64,000 nucleotides of DNA from Chytridium lagenaria. Taxonomy: Eukaryota; Chytridiomycota; Chytridiomycetes; Chytridiales; Chytridiaceae. The position numbers and the translations under genes are program-made. The first letter of the stretch is position 1; every line of letters starts with the position of its first letter. The notes below the pieces were generated by a model, which saw only the letters and a list, made by a program, of their open reading frames with translations, was not told the origin of the DNA and made no database searches. Positions 40,723 to 53,220 of this stretch are shown one piece after another. The stretch spans positions 212,486-276,485 of the forward strand of contig JAHLKC010000040.1 in NCBI GenBank assembly GCA_025449115.1, read 5' to 3'.

Positions 40723-43700
40723 GTACATAATCAGAGGGAAACTAAGTTTTCAGCTTAAAAACAAATGGAGGGTAATGTGCCTGCTGAATTTAATGGAGGG
40801 TGCGAGGTATTTTGTGCACAGTACACTCCAACCAGCTTTGAGGTACTGGGCAATGCACTTCAACAAAAGGGACTCAGAACTTGTAACTGAGTGGGGTAAC
40901 TTCAAGCTTTCCAATTTCTACAAGAATTGCAACGGAGAGGGGCAAGTGTGTTCATCTAGAACAGTTAAGTTTACCAGAAAGGGGAAGAGAGGAGATACAG
41001 TTGAGGAACATGCAGAGGAGGGAGGAGGGGTTGTCTATAAGATAGAAGACTCATGGCCAGTGTTGATTGTATTTAAAAAGGTTATAATAAATCTGAAGAT
41101 GGCTCAGGGAAGGACGCAAACTTCTCAAAGCACCAGCACATCATAACATTGAAAATAAGATGATATCAACAAATAGTTATGAGGCCGCCATCTCTGCCTC
41201 ACGCTATGCTCCCCACTTCTTGGTTGTCTCGCTGTCATATCCCTCTGATCCCTGCAAATACCCCGTTTGCATAACCATTCCCATATTTCCATTGTTTCTG
41301 CTATTCTGTCTCCTTAAACCTGTAATCAATCCCGTAGATGGATCTGTCATCCCAAAATCATTATCTTGTCTCTCCACTATTATCCATCCTAGTCTTTCTA
41401 AAAATAAACCAAATAACAAAAACCAGCACACCTCTCAAAAACAAAGATTTCCTGTTCCTCTCCAGCAACCGTTCCTTCAACCATCCCACACTCAAATGAT
41501 GTAACAAGTAACCACATGGAAGTTAGGGGGGAAGGCCAGGACAGTATGATGGCTGAAGGCAAAGCAGTGTTGGGAAGTGGATGACGGTGAGATGATGAGG
41601 GCAATTATAAGAGCAAACACCGTTGTAAGTTCCTTCCAGATAAGAGAATGTTGAAATTTGAAGTGAGAAAAATTAATTGTATACTTGCAAGAGAACGTGT
41701 TAATTGTAAATATATTTGCGAGAAAACTTAATTGTATATTCAAAATTCTGCCAGAAAATACAAGCAAGTTGATCAAATACATATATAAGAACTGCAGGTG
41801 GGGAAGGTGCGTCATGGGAAGGGGATAAAATATTCCAGCCAGTAAAAGCACAACAGTAAAAGTAACACATGATCCAACCAACTCTTCTCAGCGGAGTGTA
41901 TTGCCAGAACAGAACAAAATTGGAGTCTGGCAGGTGAAGTCTCCGCCGCAAAAATGATGTATAATTTCCTCCGCGACGTAGCTGATAGCCTCCTATTTCT
42001 CTTGTGGGGATGACAACTCCATATTTTAAAGAGTTCAATAAATAAAGATAAATAATTGACAACGGGATGATGGCCCAGGGTGGTGAGATTATTGGATAAC
42101 CTCACCAAGAGGCCATGAATGCGTCGCTTATACAGACGTCGTGCCCTTATTCTTATTTCCCTGTTCCCGTTCCATTCTTTCCCCCTTGGGGTTTTTCATA
42201 GTTTTTCCCCATAGATACGAGAGAGGTTTTTATAGAAGGAAGGGTGGTCAACGTGGTGTGCCAACTTATGACATGTTACCACGTTGGTTGAGATGCCTGT
42301 TGTTTTTTTGATTCCCCCTTTATGTATTGTTATATTATTGGTAGAAAGTTGAATAGATTTACGTACACCTCTGTAGTCCTGGATTAAGCCCTCTGCATAT
42401 TCAGGCCAGCCCCTGGTGGCTGTGCTATCATCTTTCCCATTTTATTCACTATTGTGTGTTGAGTTGTACTAGCAGGTGCTCTGGTTAGCACGCCGCTGAG
42501 GGAGACTGCGATCCAAACCAAGACATTGTCTAAGAAGGTATGAGCCATGGGAATACACCTCAAGGGCATGATTCCTTCGAAGGTTTGGTCAGTATAACTA
42601 CCTCTGTTCTATTCTCAATGGCTGTGACAGGCTATCTAGTTGCCTGTGAGTGAAAGAGCGGCATGAGCAAGTCCCTAGGTAGATGAGATTGAGATAGAAC
42701 ATGTTAAAACGGCTTATTGCGGCAAAAATGAGGCCTGGTACACTCCTTGGAGCGGGATGGAATCCTTTTTTGTAGACCCCTTTCACCCAGTCACTTTAAT
42801 CTAGTCTCTAGGCATTTCCCTTCCTTTTTTCCCTTTACTATTAACAATTAGAACGAAAACCACAGCAACATAAATCACCGCTGTGACTAAAGGCAGAATA
42901 GGGCTTGACTCTTGATCTAGGAGTACTTTCTAGACTCTGGTCTTGTCACCTATTATGTGGTTCTCTACCTCTGTATGCTGGGGCTTAGGAGAGGGGCCGT
43001 AGAGAGAACTTCACACAGCACTGATGGCAGCAGACCCAGTTGATCCAGCACCCAATGTTGACGTACTCTTGTTAAGCACTTCTAGTGCAGTTACATCACC
43101 TTCCAAAGAAATGGAACGTTCTACCGGCTCTGCCAAACGGAATAAATTGTCTGATGCATCAACATTGGATGATTCTCTTCTGAATGTTTGTTATGGTATT
43201 CAAATTCAAAGATTTTCAAGAAAACCAAACAAAGCCAACAGCTACGGAGATAATTCCTGCGGACAACATTCAAAACTTCTACTTGCGTGTCTGGGAACAG
43301 GCTAAAGCGCATGTCAAACAGCTTGTAACGGTGCCAGAGGAAATATGGAATGATGAAGAAATATACGAGAGCAGAATATGCTGTTGCTGGCAAGAGCAAA
43401 TTTATTACCTTCAGCGACAACAAAGGGGCATTATAATGTGTTATACAGCCATATGGTGACCTTCTACCAGTTAGAGCCACCAGTGATCATCAGCAGACCA
43501 AAAAAATATATATGATGTATGTTAGCACTTATAGCAATAGAATTGTCAACAAAACTACATACAGCAAGCTTAAAAGAGGCCAGTGAAAAAAATCAACGTG
43601 TATTGTTCTGGCGCTACAAGTTCCAAAGGTATCAAGCAAATTGCAAGTAGTATGTTATATGGTTTAAAACACTTCTAACAAAGTATAGCAAGCTTAATTG

Positions 43701-44953
43701 ATGGAAATGCACATGGAATACTATTATGGAATGGTTTTTTTGCAGTTGAAAAAATATGGTACTGTTACAATTAGACGCTGTGAACTTCATGATGGTTCAG
43801 GGTCAATAAGACAGATAATCACCCCAATCTAACACGTTGAGAATAAGACTTCATTGGACTTAGACTAAACTTAACATAAATGAGTAAACAACTAACGCTA
43901 TGAAAAACTGTCTAACAGCAAATTAAGATAAGATGAAATTGAATCTCAACACATCAGAGCGTGTCTACCAGTTTTACAGAATGGGGACATGAGTGAAGTG
44001 CCAACATCAAGGCTCTAAAAATATGAACTCCATACAAGATCACCAATAGTCAATTATGAAATTGATTTATTTTTTTTAAATATTGTTCTTTTGGCACCAA
44101 ATTGGGATTCCAAAAAAATCTTATGTTACGGAAAAGGTTTGCTGTTCTTCAGTGCCAACCCAGCATGAAGATTGCTCAAGGTGTGAACAGAAAACTATTC
44201 CAAAGATTTGATAGTGATGTTGCTGAAGGTCAATCTGATGACCCAGAATTCAATGTTGAGAGTCTTGAAGATCATATACCAGAAAATGAGAAAGAGTCTG
44301 AATATAAGTTAAAGTGGCTTTAAAAAGACCGTTACCATAATACTTGGCTGCTTGAACGCAAAGATTCCAACTGCTACAGTTAGAGATTTTTGGAAATGTT
44401 AGAGAATACTTTAAACAACTTGGTCATGTTGAGAAGTATGGCATACCTGATAGAGAAAAGGTAGTTACTTGTTGTACAGACACAAGTGATAATGCTGGCT
44501 TTCAAGAGTTACCAGCAACGCGTCAGAAGAATTCTTAGTTCCAAACAAAGAGGTAGAACTTGAGGATGCTGTTATTGTGAATAAAAACGTGAACCACAAT
44601 TATGAATTGAGCATTGCAAAGCCATTAAAACTTGTCACTCCACATAAAAACAAGGAAGAAGCTAAGCATGATGATTAGCACTTAGCATCAGAAGACTTTG
44701 TTTTACTAGTCCATATGAGATAAATAATTATTTATATGGTATAAATTATTCTCAAGTGTACATTCATATTACTAGCATTGAGTGTAATAACTCTTTCAAG
44801 TAGTAGACTTGTTACTGCTAATTTTTATTAGACATGTAATAACATTTTGTGATCTTCTTGTGATCTTCTACTATGGACTTGAGTCCAAGAAGCTCGCTCA
44901 AAGATTTTACACCTCACCCCAGGGATTAAAAGAGGCAATGGGCCAACAACAAA

Positions 44954-45115
44954 GTTGCCAACTACTGCCCAACCTCTATTACCTCCATACTCTGCAAAAT
45001 ATTTGAAGCCATCCTCCCACCCCGACTCAACAAACACATTTTCCCAATACTTGACAAAAGGTAAGGTGAATTCTGCACCAGCCACTCCAGCCTAGAACAA
45101 GTAATGGTACAAACT
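44954..45115 (+). pseudogene. Fossil LINE-type reverse transcriptase fragment
   Basis: One frame reads KVANYCPTSITSILCKIFEA, then ILPPRLNKHIFPILDKR, a stop, and GEFCTSHSSLEQVMV. This follows the conserved order of non-LTR reverse transcriptases (A-N-Y-R-P-I-S, a K-I-F-E helix, R-L, then Q-G-G-F-R and H-S). Only the fingers region is left; no YADD catalytic block was seen nearby. The in-frame stop and surrounding disorder indicate an old dead copy. Confidence 0.6.
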
Positions 45116-45463
45116 CCTGGTCAGACAAGGAGTGAATGGCTGAGAAGGGTCTATGATAGTTGAAAGATGCTTGGTGTGCTTCATGTGAAATTTCCTCTTT
45201 GGACCTCCATGCTTCAAGCCTTTACCACTGAGAGAAATCAGTGTGTTGCACCATGCTCATTATTGGACGTTCTCCAATGTATGCAGGTGGCTGCAACTCC
45301 TCTTTTGCTGAGGTAAGGATTTTGTTTTCTGTACAGCTTAACCGTCCCAACAAGCCCTTCTATGATAAAAGGAAAAAGTAACAAAAAATGATAACAAAAT
45401 TACCTAGGTTGGGAATTACACATACCTTAAACCTAACAGCATACAACGTAGCTGTCACCAACA

Positions 45464-45922
45464 TTGAAACAGACAAGAAAGCGGTCAAAGACTACAACTT
45501 GGTTGTTGCTGGTCAAAGACTACAACTTGGTTGTTGCCAGTCTTCTGGACCGTGAAGAGAAGATCAAGGACCACGTGGAATCATCAGAGGAGGCGGAGGC
45601 CTTCTGCACATCAAGAGCGCGTAAGGGGAAGAAACCAGCAGGAAAGGACACGTCGAAGGGTGGAAATAAAAAAGCAGTGACTTGTTTTAAGTGCAAGAAG
45701 AAAGGACACTATACGAATGAGTGTCGCTCTGGGAAGAAGAACAACTTGGAGGAGTCTAGTGATAATGCCTCAGAGAACAAGAGAGATGGTGGTGGTAGGA
45801 ACTGTCATCATGGAAGGTGGCGGAGAAAGCGCGCCTTGGACAAGAAGAAGTCTGCAAATACGGCGCGTGCAAGTCCAATCGCGGTGCGAGTGATTTTGAC
45901 CCGTCCTTGTGAGTCAAGTTAA
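45464..45922 (+). pseudogene. Copia-type gag fragment with CCHC zinc knuckle
   Basis: A partial retrotransposon gag is recognised by a zinc knuckle, CFKCKKKGHYTNEC (C-x2-C-x4-H-x4-C), preceded by a Lys-rich linker and an acidic helix (LLDREEKIKDHVESSEEAEA). No protease, integrase or reverse transcriptase follows. The frame ends in a short stretch (about 45884-45917) that resembles the end of the solo LTR at 49387-49421 (GCGAGTGAT ... TTGTGAGTCAAG). This suggests a deleted element joined to an LTR piece. A local duplication of AAAGACTACAACTTGGTTGT occurs at about 45487-45535. Confidence 0.6.
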
Positions 45923-46154
45923 TTCGAAAACGGAACAGCAAACATTTCGACTTTTTCGCGTCTTTTTAAATATTTATGGTGGCGTCATTGCAAACGTCAC
46001 CAAGACACTCGACAGCAGCCTCCCACCTTTAGCTTCCAATCTTCCACTTGGTAAATAATAAGATGCACAACTCTACCCTCCCGTTATTCCTATGTAATCC
46101 TTTTCACACATAATAATAAATACACTACCTCCTTCATAAAAAGTACTTGTTTGC

Positions 46155-47733
46155 ATGTTTTCAATGGGAAAGGAGGGAGCCACCAGCGGTAGTAGGGAAG
46201 CCATGGATGTTGCGATTGCCTTGATGGAAAAGGACAGTAGTATTGGGAGGCATCCTGTAGCCCAGGTTCAAGCAGATCAGGAAGATGGTGATGGTGAGGA
46301 CAACAACGACTGGGATGGGGAAGCGATTGGTAGCTGCAGATCTGGCGTGAAGGATGGCAGGACCGTTAAAGTTGACGGTGAGGCAATTGAGCCAATTGCC
46401 GTCACCTCTAGATCAAAGGGATCAAGGACGTACAAGAAGAGGGGCACTAGCGACGAAATTGCCGCAGACTTAGAGAGGAAGGAGGAAAAGAGGAAGGAGA
46501 AGGAGAGAGAGCAAGAACGTAAAGCTTACGAGAAAAAAAAGCTTACGAGAAAAAAAAAGAAGCTTGAAGAAAAGGAAGAGGCTCAGAAGAAGATAGCGCA
46601 AATAAAGGTCAATGCCGCGAGACAATGGCAGTGGACGGAACAACAAACCTTAGACTTGATTGCATTGGAAGATGGGCTGCTGGAGACTATGAATTCAAAC
46701 AAACCAACGGGGCAGGCTTTATTTCGTGGGCTAGATGGAACTCCGAGGAAAAGCTTGAAAGGAGGGCTAGGACGGTGATCATGATAAACTTCTAATATGA
46801 TGAAGATTGCCATCAAGAGTTTGAATGCTTATGACCTGACCATGCTGGAGAACCGATACAAGAACGGTAAGACCGCTTACACGGTAAGTTTTGATGGATA
46901 CATAAAATACGCATATTGATACATCCTTTTTATTTGTAGAAACAGCAGAAATGCGATGGCACTGGAGGTGCCGGTCTTTTTGCGCCGATTGAACAAAGTC
47001 GCTATCTGCTAAAGCGCATATATGACGCCATGGGGAAGTATACGAAAGACAACGCCGTTATCACGATGATGGGTTGTCTAAAGGGGTCGACGTGTCTACC
47101 TTCTCAAAAAAACGGCGCATAGCAAGAGAGGATGTCTGTCAGAATTAGGACGACGGTGACGATGACCGTCGTGATCATGAAAGTGATGAGAATGGGGTGG
47201 GGTAAGTGGATGTAGGCAAACAGAACGAAGAAGAGCAGCAGGAATCGTTAAGTGAAGTACATCTCCTATTCAAACGATAATTGAACAAAGACAATAATGA
47301 CGACAAAGATAACAACGAAGACGCAGGAATTGAAGAAAATGACGAGGATGACAATGAAAGGGACAATAACAATGACGATGACAATGATGGCGACGATGAT
47401 GATGACAGTGACGATGATGATGACGATGATGTATATTCACGCTATCTACAGCAAGTAACACCCAGTGACTTTGGATCGGAGTGTAGACTATCACTGAAGA
47501 ATCATAACTTATTTGAGGACTCCTTAAGGTCGACATTACCAGATGACTCAAGCATGACAAAGCAAAAAAGCAGTGCGGTGTATGACGTAGACGGTGCTTA
47601 CGACAACAGTCTACCGGAAGCAAACGAGAGCGGTTCAAGCCGCCTTACTGGATATCACCTATTGTCAAGGACGTCATCAACTATGCTCACTAACTTGTTT
47701 ATTAATTTATTGAGATGCATTTTTTCGATGTGA
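46155..47733 (+). CDS. Myb/SANT-like DNA-binding protein with Asp-rich tail
   Basis: The N-terminal part is acidic, then has a long charged coiled-coil-like stretch (EEKRKEKEREQERKAYEKKK). The Trp-containing helical segment QWQWTEQQTLDLIALEDGLL follows, then, in another frame, LTMLENRYKNGKTAY-TKQQKCDGTGGAGLFAP and AVITMMG. This order (W-T near the start, later a N-R-Y-K-N-G-K-T helix) is that of Myb/SANT-like domains found in transposon-associated and regulatory proteins. An intron (about 46885-46940, GTAAGT to TTTGTAG) splits it. Downstream is a long Asp/Asn tract (47281-47433) and a C-terminal Ser-rich end at 47733. Frame breaks near 46730 and 47120 prevent one continuous frame. Its end abuts KDZ copy A, so it may belong to that element or be a neighbouring mobile gene. 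Its role is unknown. Confidence 0.5.
47281..47433 (+). repeat. Asp/Asn-coding GAC/GAT microsatellite
   Basis: Imperfect GAC, GAT and AAC triplets encode an acidic tract in the tail of the Myb/SANT-like gene. Similar acidic tails occur in chromatin proteins, but simple-repeat expansion alone could explain it. Confidence 0.7.
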
Positions 47734-47735
47734 AG

Positions 47736-50261
47736 ACCATAGCTCCTGAAGTCAAGGTCCTGGCTTGTCTTTGCTGGTGGTACTAGGGCTCTCTTTTCCT
47801 GGAGGTTTGGATAAGCGGGGCGGGAGCAACCTGGGGAAGGAAGTAAAAACATCCAGTCTTAACAGATGCGGTCAGATGATACATGATATCTGAGATTTGG
47901 GATACACTGGCATCCCAATATGTCAACGAATTATACAATTTCTGAACTACCACAGCAATGCCGGCTAGGTACGGCCATGATTGTTACGGCGGTACAGAAG
48001 TAAAATCACGCATACGACCGTAACCGGGCCATACTTTCCCACCGTAAAGAATGAACTGAGAGAAAGACAGCCTACCTTCAACCAATTTGAATCCGATGAC
48101 AGATCAATAGAAACTTCATGTGTTGTTGTGTGACGACTGTGAGCCATTTTGACTCTATGCAACCTCACCAGAAGGAAGCTCACAAGAGATTTTAATATTG
48201 GTGGCATTGTGTCATGATCTCCCTCAATGGAAAGATTGAACAGAACGTTGCCAACAGATGGCACATAACGCCGCAAATTTTGAATTAGGTGCATCTGTCT
48301 AGCTGCATTGTCCTGACCACATACCATCATAGCCTGCAAAAATGTTCGCCCTTGAGGCAAAACGACCATGACAACGGATTGCTCACAAAAGATCTATGTT
48401 TGTTTTAGAGAATAATCCAAACATACCACGTTTAACAATTCCGTGAACGACTTGATTTGCGCCGGTGACCATATATTCTGAAGAAGGTACGATAGAAATT
48501 GTGGTCACAGTTCCCAATGTTCTCGAAGTAGAAGACCCAGACGATTGCCTTCATTTTTGATATCCTCTGTGATATAAGCTCCATCCATTCCATCTCTTAG
48601 AGCTTTGCAATACGACGACAAAAAACCACGGCCCTCAGCTCGGTGCTTATGATTATAAATAAACTAATCGAATTAGTCTTTGAAGAACTAGTAAGTTTAC
48701 CCATTTATCACGCATATAAGCAACATCAGGCACGGCGCGGCTATTATTATTACCATACGTAGGGCTCCTCAAGTTGAGAGTCTGCTTATCTTGCTGGTAG
48801 CCAATTCCAATACCGTCACAAGCAACAAGATCACAACGATCAACATTGCAAATGGGGCATTGCACTCGATTATCCCAAGTAAGGTCCTGAAGTACCCTAT
48901 ATGCAAACCACGCCTAAGATATATTGATGAATTTGTTGAATACTTGTTGTTCACGGGGCTCAATTAAAACAAAGTTAAACGCACTTTTGCTCGAACAACG
49001 TTCTTGATTTATTTCGACTCAACACACGAGTCTTTAAATACTCAAATAAAACGAACAAGTAAAAAGGAAAGACAGCACAAAGGTAAACCTATCGGAGACG
49101 CGTACACTCACGCGTTAAACTCTCCACTACAAAGATAAACAAATCAGAGAGCCTTGACGGGAACAAAGGGAATAAAGGCTAGAAGGGAATGTCCAATCAC
49201 AAACAGGTAGAGTTAAAATTAAACTGGCATAAAGAAAATAAACCAATCAAGGAAGGTAAATCAAAGTAAAAATTCAAATGAGTCCAGAATGTAAATTAGA
49301 AGTCCAGTGGGCGATTTCGCGCTCAACTCTAACGACGCGTAAATTTCAGATCACTCTAGTGTTGCGCCCGACACCGCGGACTAATGGTGCGAGTGATCCT
49401 GACGCGCCCTTGTGAGTCAAGTGAGCGAAACCCAACAGAATTAGAGATGTAACTTATGCAAATGATTCAGACAAGAAGAAACCTCGAAAATTGTGCCTGG
49501 CAAAAATCGCCGTACCCGTTCGTACCGTGCGTACAAACAATATTTTAACCATACCCTGCCGTATACGGGTACGATTTGCCGTGTCCGGCCATATCCTGTA
49601 TTTGAATATTAATACAAAAACTCACCGCTGTGAAAACCCTAACACTAGGTGGTTTTTTTAACCTGTTATTTTCAAACTTCTCAGCGTAATCCCATTTCCT
49701 TTACTCAATAAGCTTGAAAAAGAGAACTCCGCACTACACATCAACTCAGTCATCTTATCCATCATCCGATGTGTGTAAAGATAGCAGTTGTTCTTGTTAA
49801 AGATACCAAGATTGCCTAAGTCGGGACCGATAAACTGATGGCGCCGCCGAGGGCAAACTGGGCAGCGAGCTAGCTCAATGAATACTGTTGTTACTGAGTT
49901 CTCGGAAAATAGAGTTGCTTGCTTAAAGGACCTATCGTTCGTTGTATGGGAGAGCTTAAAACCACAAGAGCATTGGGCATCTTCCTCAAGTCTCAATGAA
50001 CCACCTTGACCAATGTCAATCTTTTCAGATGCTTTATAGACTCTAGGTGGCCATAAATTTGCCTCGTTTTCGCATAGAAGAGACAATGGTGGTGGTATTG
50101 GCCGATGCAACACTGAAGCATCTGTTTCCTCATTTTTGGGGCTCACTGTGCGTTCATCAAAAGTAGTCACAAATTCATCTGCGCTTAGGAGAATGTCGAT
50201 ATGGCGGCACGAAGCTCTGTCAGTATTGCCACGTATACATCTTGGTCCATTGCATTTGAAA
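47736..50261 (-). mobile_element. KDZ-type transposon copy A (interrupted, truncated)
   Basis: This segment is a close copy of 56458-58618 (copy B) in the same order, except for a 504-bp LTR insertion at 48934-49437. Protein pieces on the minus strand include VACDGIGIGYQQDKQ with RAVPDVAYMRDKWVN, then FLQAMMVCGQDNAARQ and VSFLLVRLHRVKM. At the upstream end (49658-50170) is a cysteine-cluster domain (CSCGFKLSHTTND, ARCPVCPRRRHQF, YLYTHRMMDKMTELMCS). The last matches the CxC cysteine-cluster domains that accompany KDZ transposases. Copy A lacks both the N-terminal SWIM-like exons, where a copia element begins at 50262, and the C-terminal DxFH block. Many frame breaks are present; it is presumably inactive. 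Confidence 0.7.
48934..49437 (-). mobile_element. Solo LTR (504 bp) with GAATT target duplication
   Basis: Comparison of copy A with copy B shows an extra 504 bp that starts TGTTG and ends CAACA, flanked by the direct repeat GAATT (48929-48933 and 49438-49442). Copy B has a single equivalent site (ATAAATTAGAG). Read on the minus strand it begins TGTTGGGTTT and ends with an AATTGAGCCCCGT-containing tail. Both features are shared with the 5' LTR of the copia element at 50262-50660, which fixes the orientation as minus. It is a solo LTR left by LTR-LTR recombination. Confidence 0.9.
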
Positions 50262-50660
50262 TGTTGGGTTTATTCATCTTTCTATTTTGTTTCACTCACC
50301 CACATTCGTTATTTTGTCTAAGTTATTTTCCCCGAACCTATTTGTTTACGCGTTATTTAAGTTTTTTGAGTTGATCAGTTTATTGAGCTCCTCATTCCAT
50401 TTGAGGATGCGTTAATCCCTTAACTTTATTATTTCATGTTTAGTTTATGATACGTAATTGAAGGGATTTACGGATCATGTGGTCTGATGTAAATCCACAC
50501 TCTCTACATGTATTGCGAAAAGTAGTTAACATTAATATATGGAAGTTTCGTAGTTATTACCTCCCTGTCACCGCTGGAGACTACATCACTATTCTTTATA
50601 GTTTAATTCTCTTTATTAATCATTATAATTTAATTACAATTGAGCCCCGTAACCCCTACA
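50262..50660 (+). repeat. 5' LTR of the copia element
   Basis: The LTR begins TGTTGGGTTTATTC and ends CCCGTAACCCCTACA, a TG...CA structure of 399 bp. The left boundary is set by loss of similarity to KDZ copy B. Just after it, AGTGGTAGCACTTC (50661 on) resembles the TGGTA-type primer-binding sites used by copia elements with initiator-Met tRNA. Confidence 0.8.
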
Positions 50661-50801
50661 AGTGGTAGCACTTCACCTGGTTGGAAGGAGGAGTGAATCG
50701 ATCCATTTGAGGCCGAAGAGTAAAAGAGAAAAGAGCGTTATCCCAAGAAAGAAAGCAAGCTGTCAACACGAGAAGATGACGAAAGAGAACGACGACAAAC
50801 C

Positions 50802-51835
50802 GTGATGTTTGATGGGACACAGTTCCACATCTGGAAGTACCGCATGATCGGGTACTTGAAAGGCAAAGGCCTTTGGAAGATCGTCGAGAAGGGCTGGACG
50901 CCCTATGCAGTCGTTGACACGCCTACAAATGCCGAAAAGAAGACTAGGTTAGAAGAAGAAGACCTGGACATGAAAGCAAAAGCAAGAATCGAATCAAGAG
51001 TTCACGACATCATCCTACCGTTGATACAGGATGAATCCACGGCAAAGGTGACTTGGGATAAGATCATTGAGATCTTTGAGAGAAAGGCTTAGACAACCAG
51101 AAACGCGATTAGACGAAACTCACGAGCTTGAAGATAAAAGAAGATGACGATTTGAAGACTTACATCGCAGAAGTCTCGTCAACCATGCAGCAACTGGAGG
51201 CTGCGGGGGAGGACACGATAGCCCGTAAAGCATCTCCATTCTCCTGACGACCCTCCCTGAAGCATACGACATCATAGTCAACCTTCTCGAGAATGATCCA
51301 ACAGCCGAGACTGACCATGCCTATGTCGTTGGAAAGCTGTTAGATCATGAAACGAAATTGAAAGAGAGAAAGAAAGAAAATGAAGAGAATGAAGGCGCTC
51401 AGGCTCACGCTGCGGGACGCTACAATAATCAACAACAAAGACACCGCGGCGGCGAGGACCGAGAATGCTACAATTGCGGAAAGAAAGGCCACTTAGCAAG
51501 AGACTGTTGGAGCGCGAGAAGAAATAACGACAACAGAAATGAAAGAGACAACGAACCCCAAGCTCAACCTGCGGCTGCAGGAAGAGGGTTTTACCGTGGA
51601 AGAGGTCGCGGTGGTTTCCGTGGTCGAGGAGGACGTGGAAGAGGAGGTCGAGGCCGAGGTGGTTGGAATCGAGGACCAAATGCAAACCTGGCAAACCAAA
51701 ACAACAATCAGAACACCAACAACGGAGGAAATCCTGTGGTCTTCGTTGCAGCAGTACCTACCGTCAACATGAGCTCGGAAGGCGGTCCGCAGACTAGAGA
51801 CATCAGATGGATGTTAGACTCTGGAGCCACTCACA
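50802..51835 (+). CDS. Copia gag and protease region
   Basis: The gag starts FDGTQFHIWKYRMIGYLKGK, the typical UBN2/gag entry (F-x-G-x-x-F-x-x-W). It then has AKVTWDKIIEIFE, LLTTLPEAYDIIV and a CCHC zinc knuckle CYNCGKKGHLARDC. An Arg/Gly-rich stretch of about 40 residues follows, then the retropepsin motif WMLDSGATHT. Stops and frame breaks at about 51090 and 51240 interrupt it. Translated as polyprotein in active elements; here probably non-functional. Confidence 0.85.
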
Positions 51836-53000
51836 CATGACGTTCCAGCGCAACATCCTGTCGAACTACCGCTCCATCCAGTGCAACATCAGCACTGCCG
51901 ACAACAACAGCAATCTTGAATCCCGTGGAGTTGGTGACTGTGAAGTGAAGATTAGAAACGGTGAAAGAACAGGAACGTTAATACTCAAGAACGTTTTATA
52001 CGTACCAAACATCGGACGGAACCTGATCTCGCTTGGGATGGCGAGAAAGAAGGATCTTGACATATTCCCGAAGGACGACGGATACGACCTTAAACCAAAG
52101 AAAGAACCGTCAGCACAAGCACTTGCAACGTTCACCTACAGCAGCAAAGAGAACCTCATCTACCTTGATCAAGTCATCGAATTCAAGCCAAGCACTTCCT
52201 CAGTAAAGGTCGTGAAGGACCTGACACCGCACCAGTGGCACTTGCGGATGGGTCATCTAGGAAAGAAGGGAGTGAAGAAGTTAATGAAGGTAGCGAAGGG
52301 GAGTCAAGATGACGAATGAAGACGACACTTACCTGTGTGAGGGTTGTGTTGATGGGAAAATGACAAGGACATCATTTCCTGACAAACCCGACGAGTTGAA
52401 AGCCAAGGAGCCTCTCGAGAAAATCCACGTTGACATCGTTGGACCTATGAAGACCGCGTCAAATGGTGGCGCACGTTACTTCCTCACCATCGTCGATAGC
52501 GCAACAAACTACGTTACCGTTTACCTGTGCAAGAAGAAGAATGAGTCGTTCAAGTTCATCAAAGTTTTAAAGAAGAAGCCGAGAAGAAAATCAAAAGGAA
52601 GCTCATTGAAGTAGTTGCAGACAACGGCGGCGAATTCAACAACAAACTAATGAAGGATTGGTGCTTAGAGCATGGGATTCGACTTACGTTCACCATGCCT
52701 ACACACCGAACAGAACGGTGTTGCCGAACGGATGAACAGGACCTTGAACGAGAGGTCTAAAAGCATGTTAAGTTCTTCAAAACTCGAAACGCGTTTTTGG
52801 GGTGAAGCCGTGATGGCTGCAGCTTACCTCATTAACCGATCACCAACCCGAACAACGAACAAGATGCAACGCCGCTTGAGAGATTTGCTGGAGTGAAACC
52901 TGACTTGTCGAGACTTCGTGGTTGGGGTTGCCTGGCACTCGTATTGATACCCAAGCAGCAACGAAGAAGGGAGATTTCAACGCACGACGGTGTGCTCTCG
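51836..53000 (+). CDS. Copia GAG-pre-integrase and integrase region
   Basis: Contains NVLYVPNIGRNLISLGMA, the pre-integrase QWHLRMGHLGKKGVKKLM with its His residues, and CEGCVDGKMTR, the zinc-binding HHCC module. The integrase core shows the Asp pair HVDIVGPM and DNGGEFNN and the Glu-containing NGVAERMNRTLNERSKSML, followed by FWGEAVMAAAYLINRSPT. Four frame breaks occur in about 1.2 kb. The element could integrate only if these breaks are sequencing errors. Confidence 0.85.
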
Positions 53001-53220
53001 TGGGTATGAACCGCTGGGTTATCGCCTTGGGATTTGCAAACAAATAAGTTGGTTAGAAGCAAGTCTGTGATTTTTAACGAGGGAGTAATGGCGGCAGAAG
53101 CAGAGAAGGGGAGAATCAAAGTTTGAAGGGGAGGTTCAAGAATGGAAAAACGACCTAGACTTACCGGATTACTCTACAGACTCGTCAAGCTCTGGTGGTA
53201 GTGAAGTTGACACGCGATTA

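Larger units (their letters stand above)
38490..44950. other. Gene-poor region with decayed repeats
   Basis: About 6.5 kb without a supported gene. Open frames exist (for example 40775-41146 plus, 43024-43305 plus, 43184-43459 plus, 44102-44323 plus), but none has a recognised domain or intron structure. The frame at 43184-43459 (ending in a Trp/Gln-rich stretch) and that at 44102-44323 (acidic, Lys-rich end) could be worn transposon protein pieces. The region starts directly after the last housekeeping gene and ends in a reverse-transcriptase fossil, so I read it as old, degraded transposon DNA. Confidence 0.4.
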
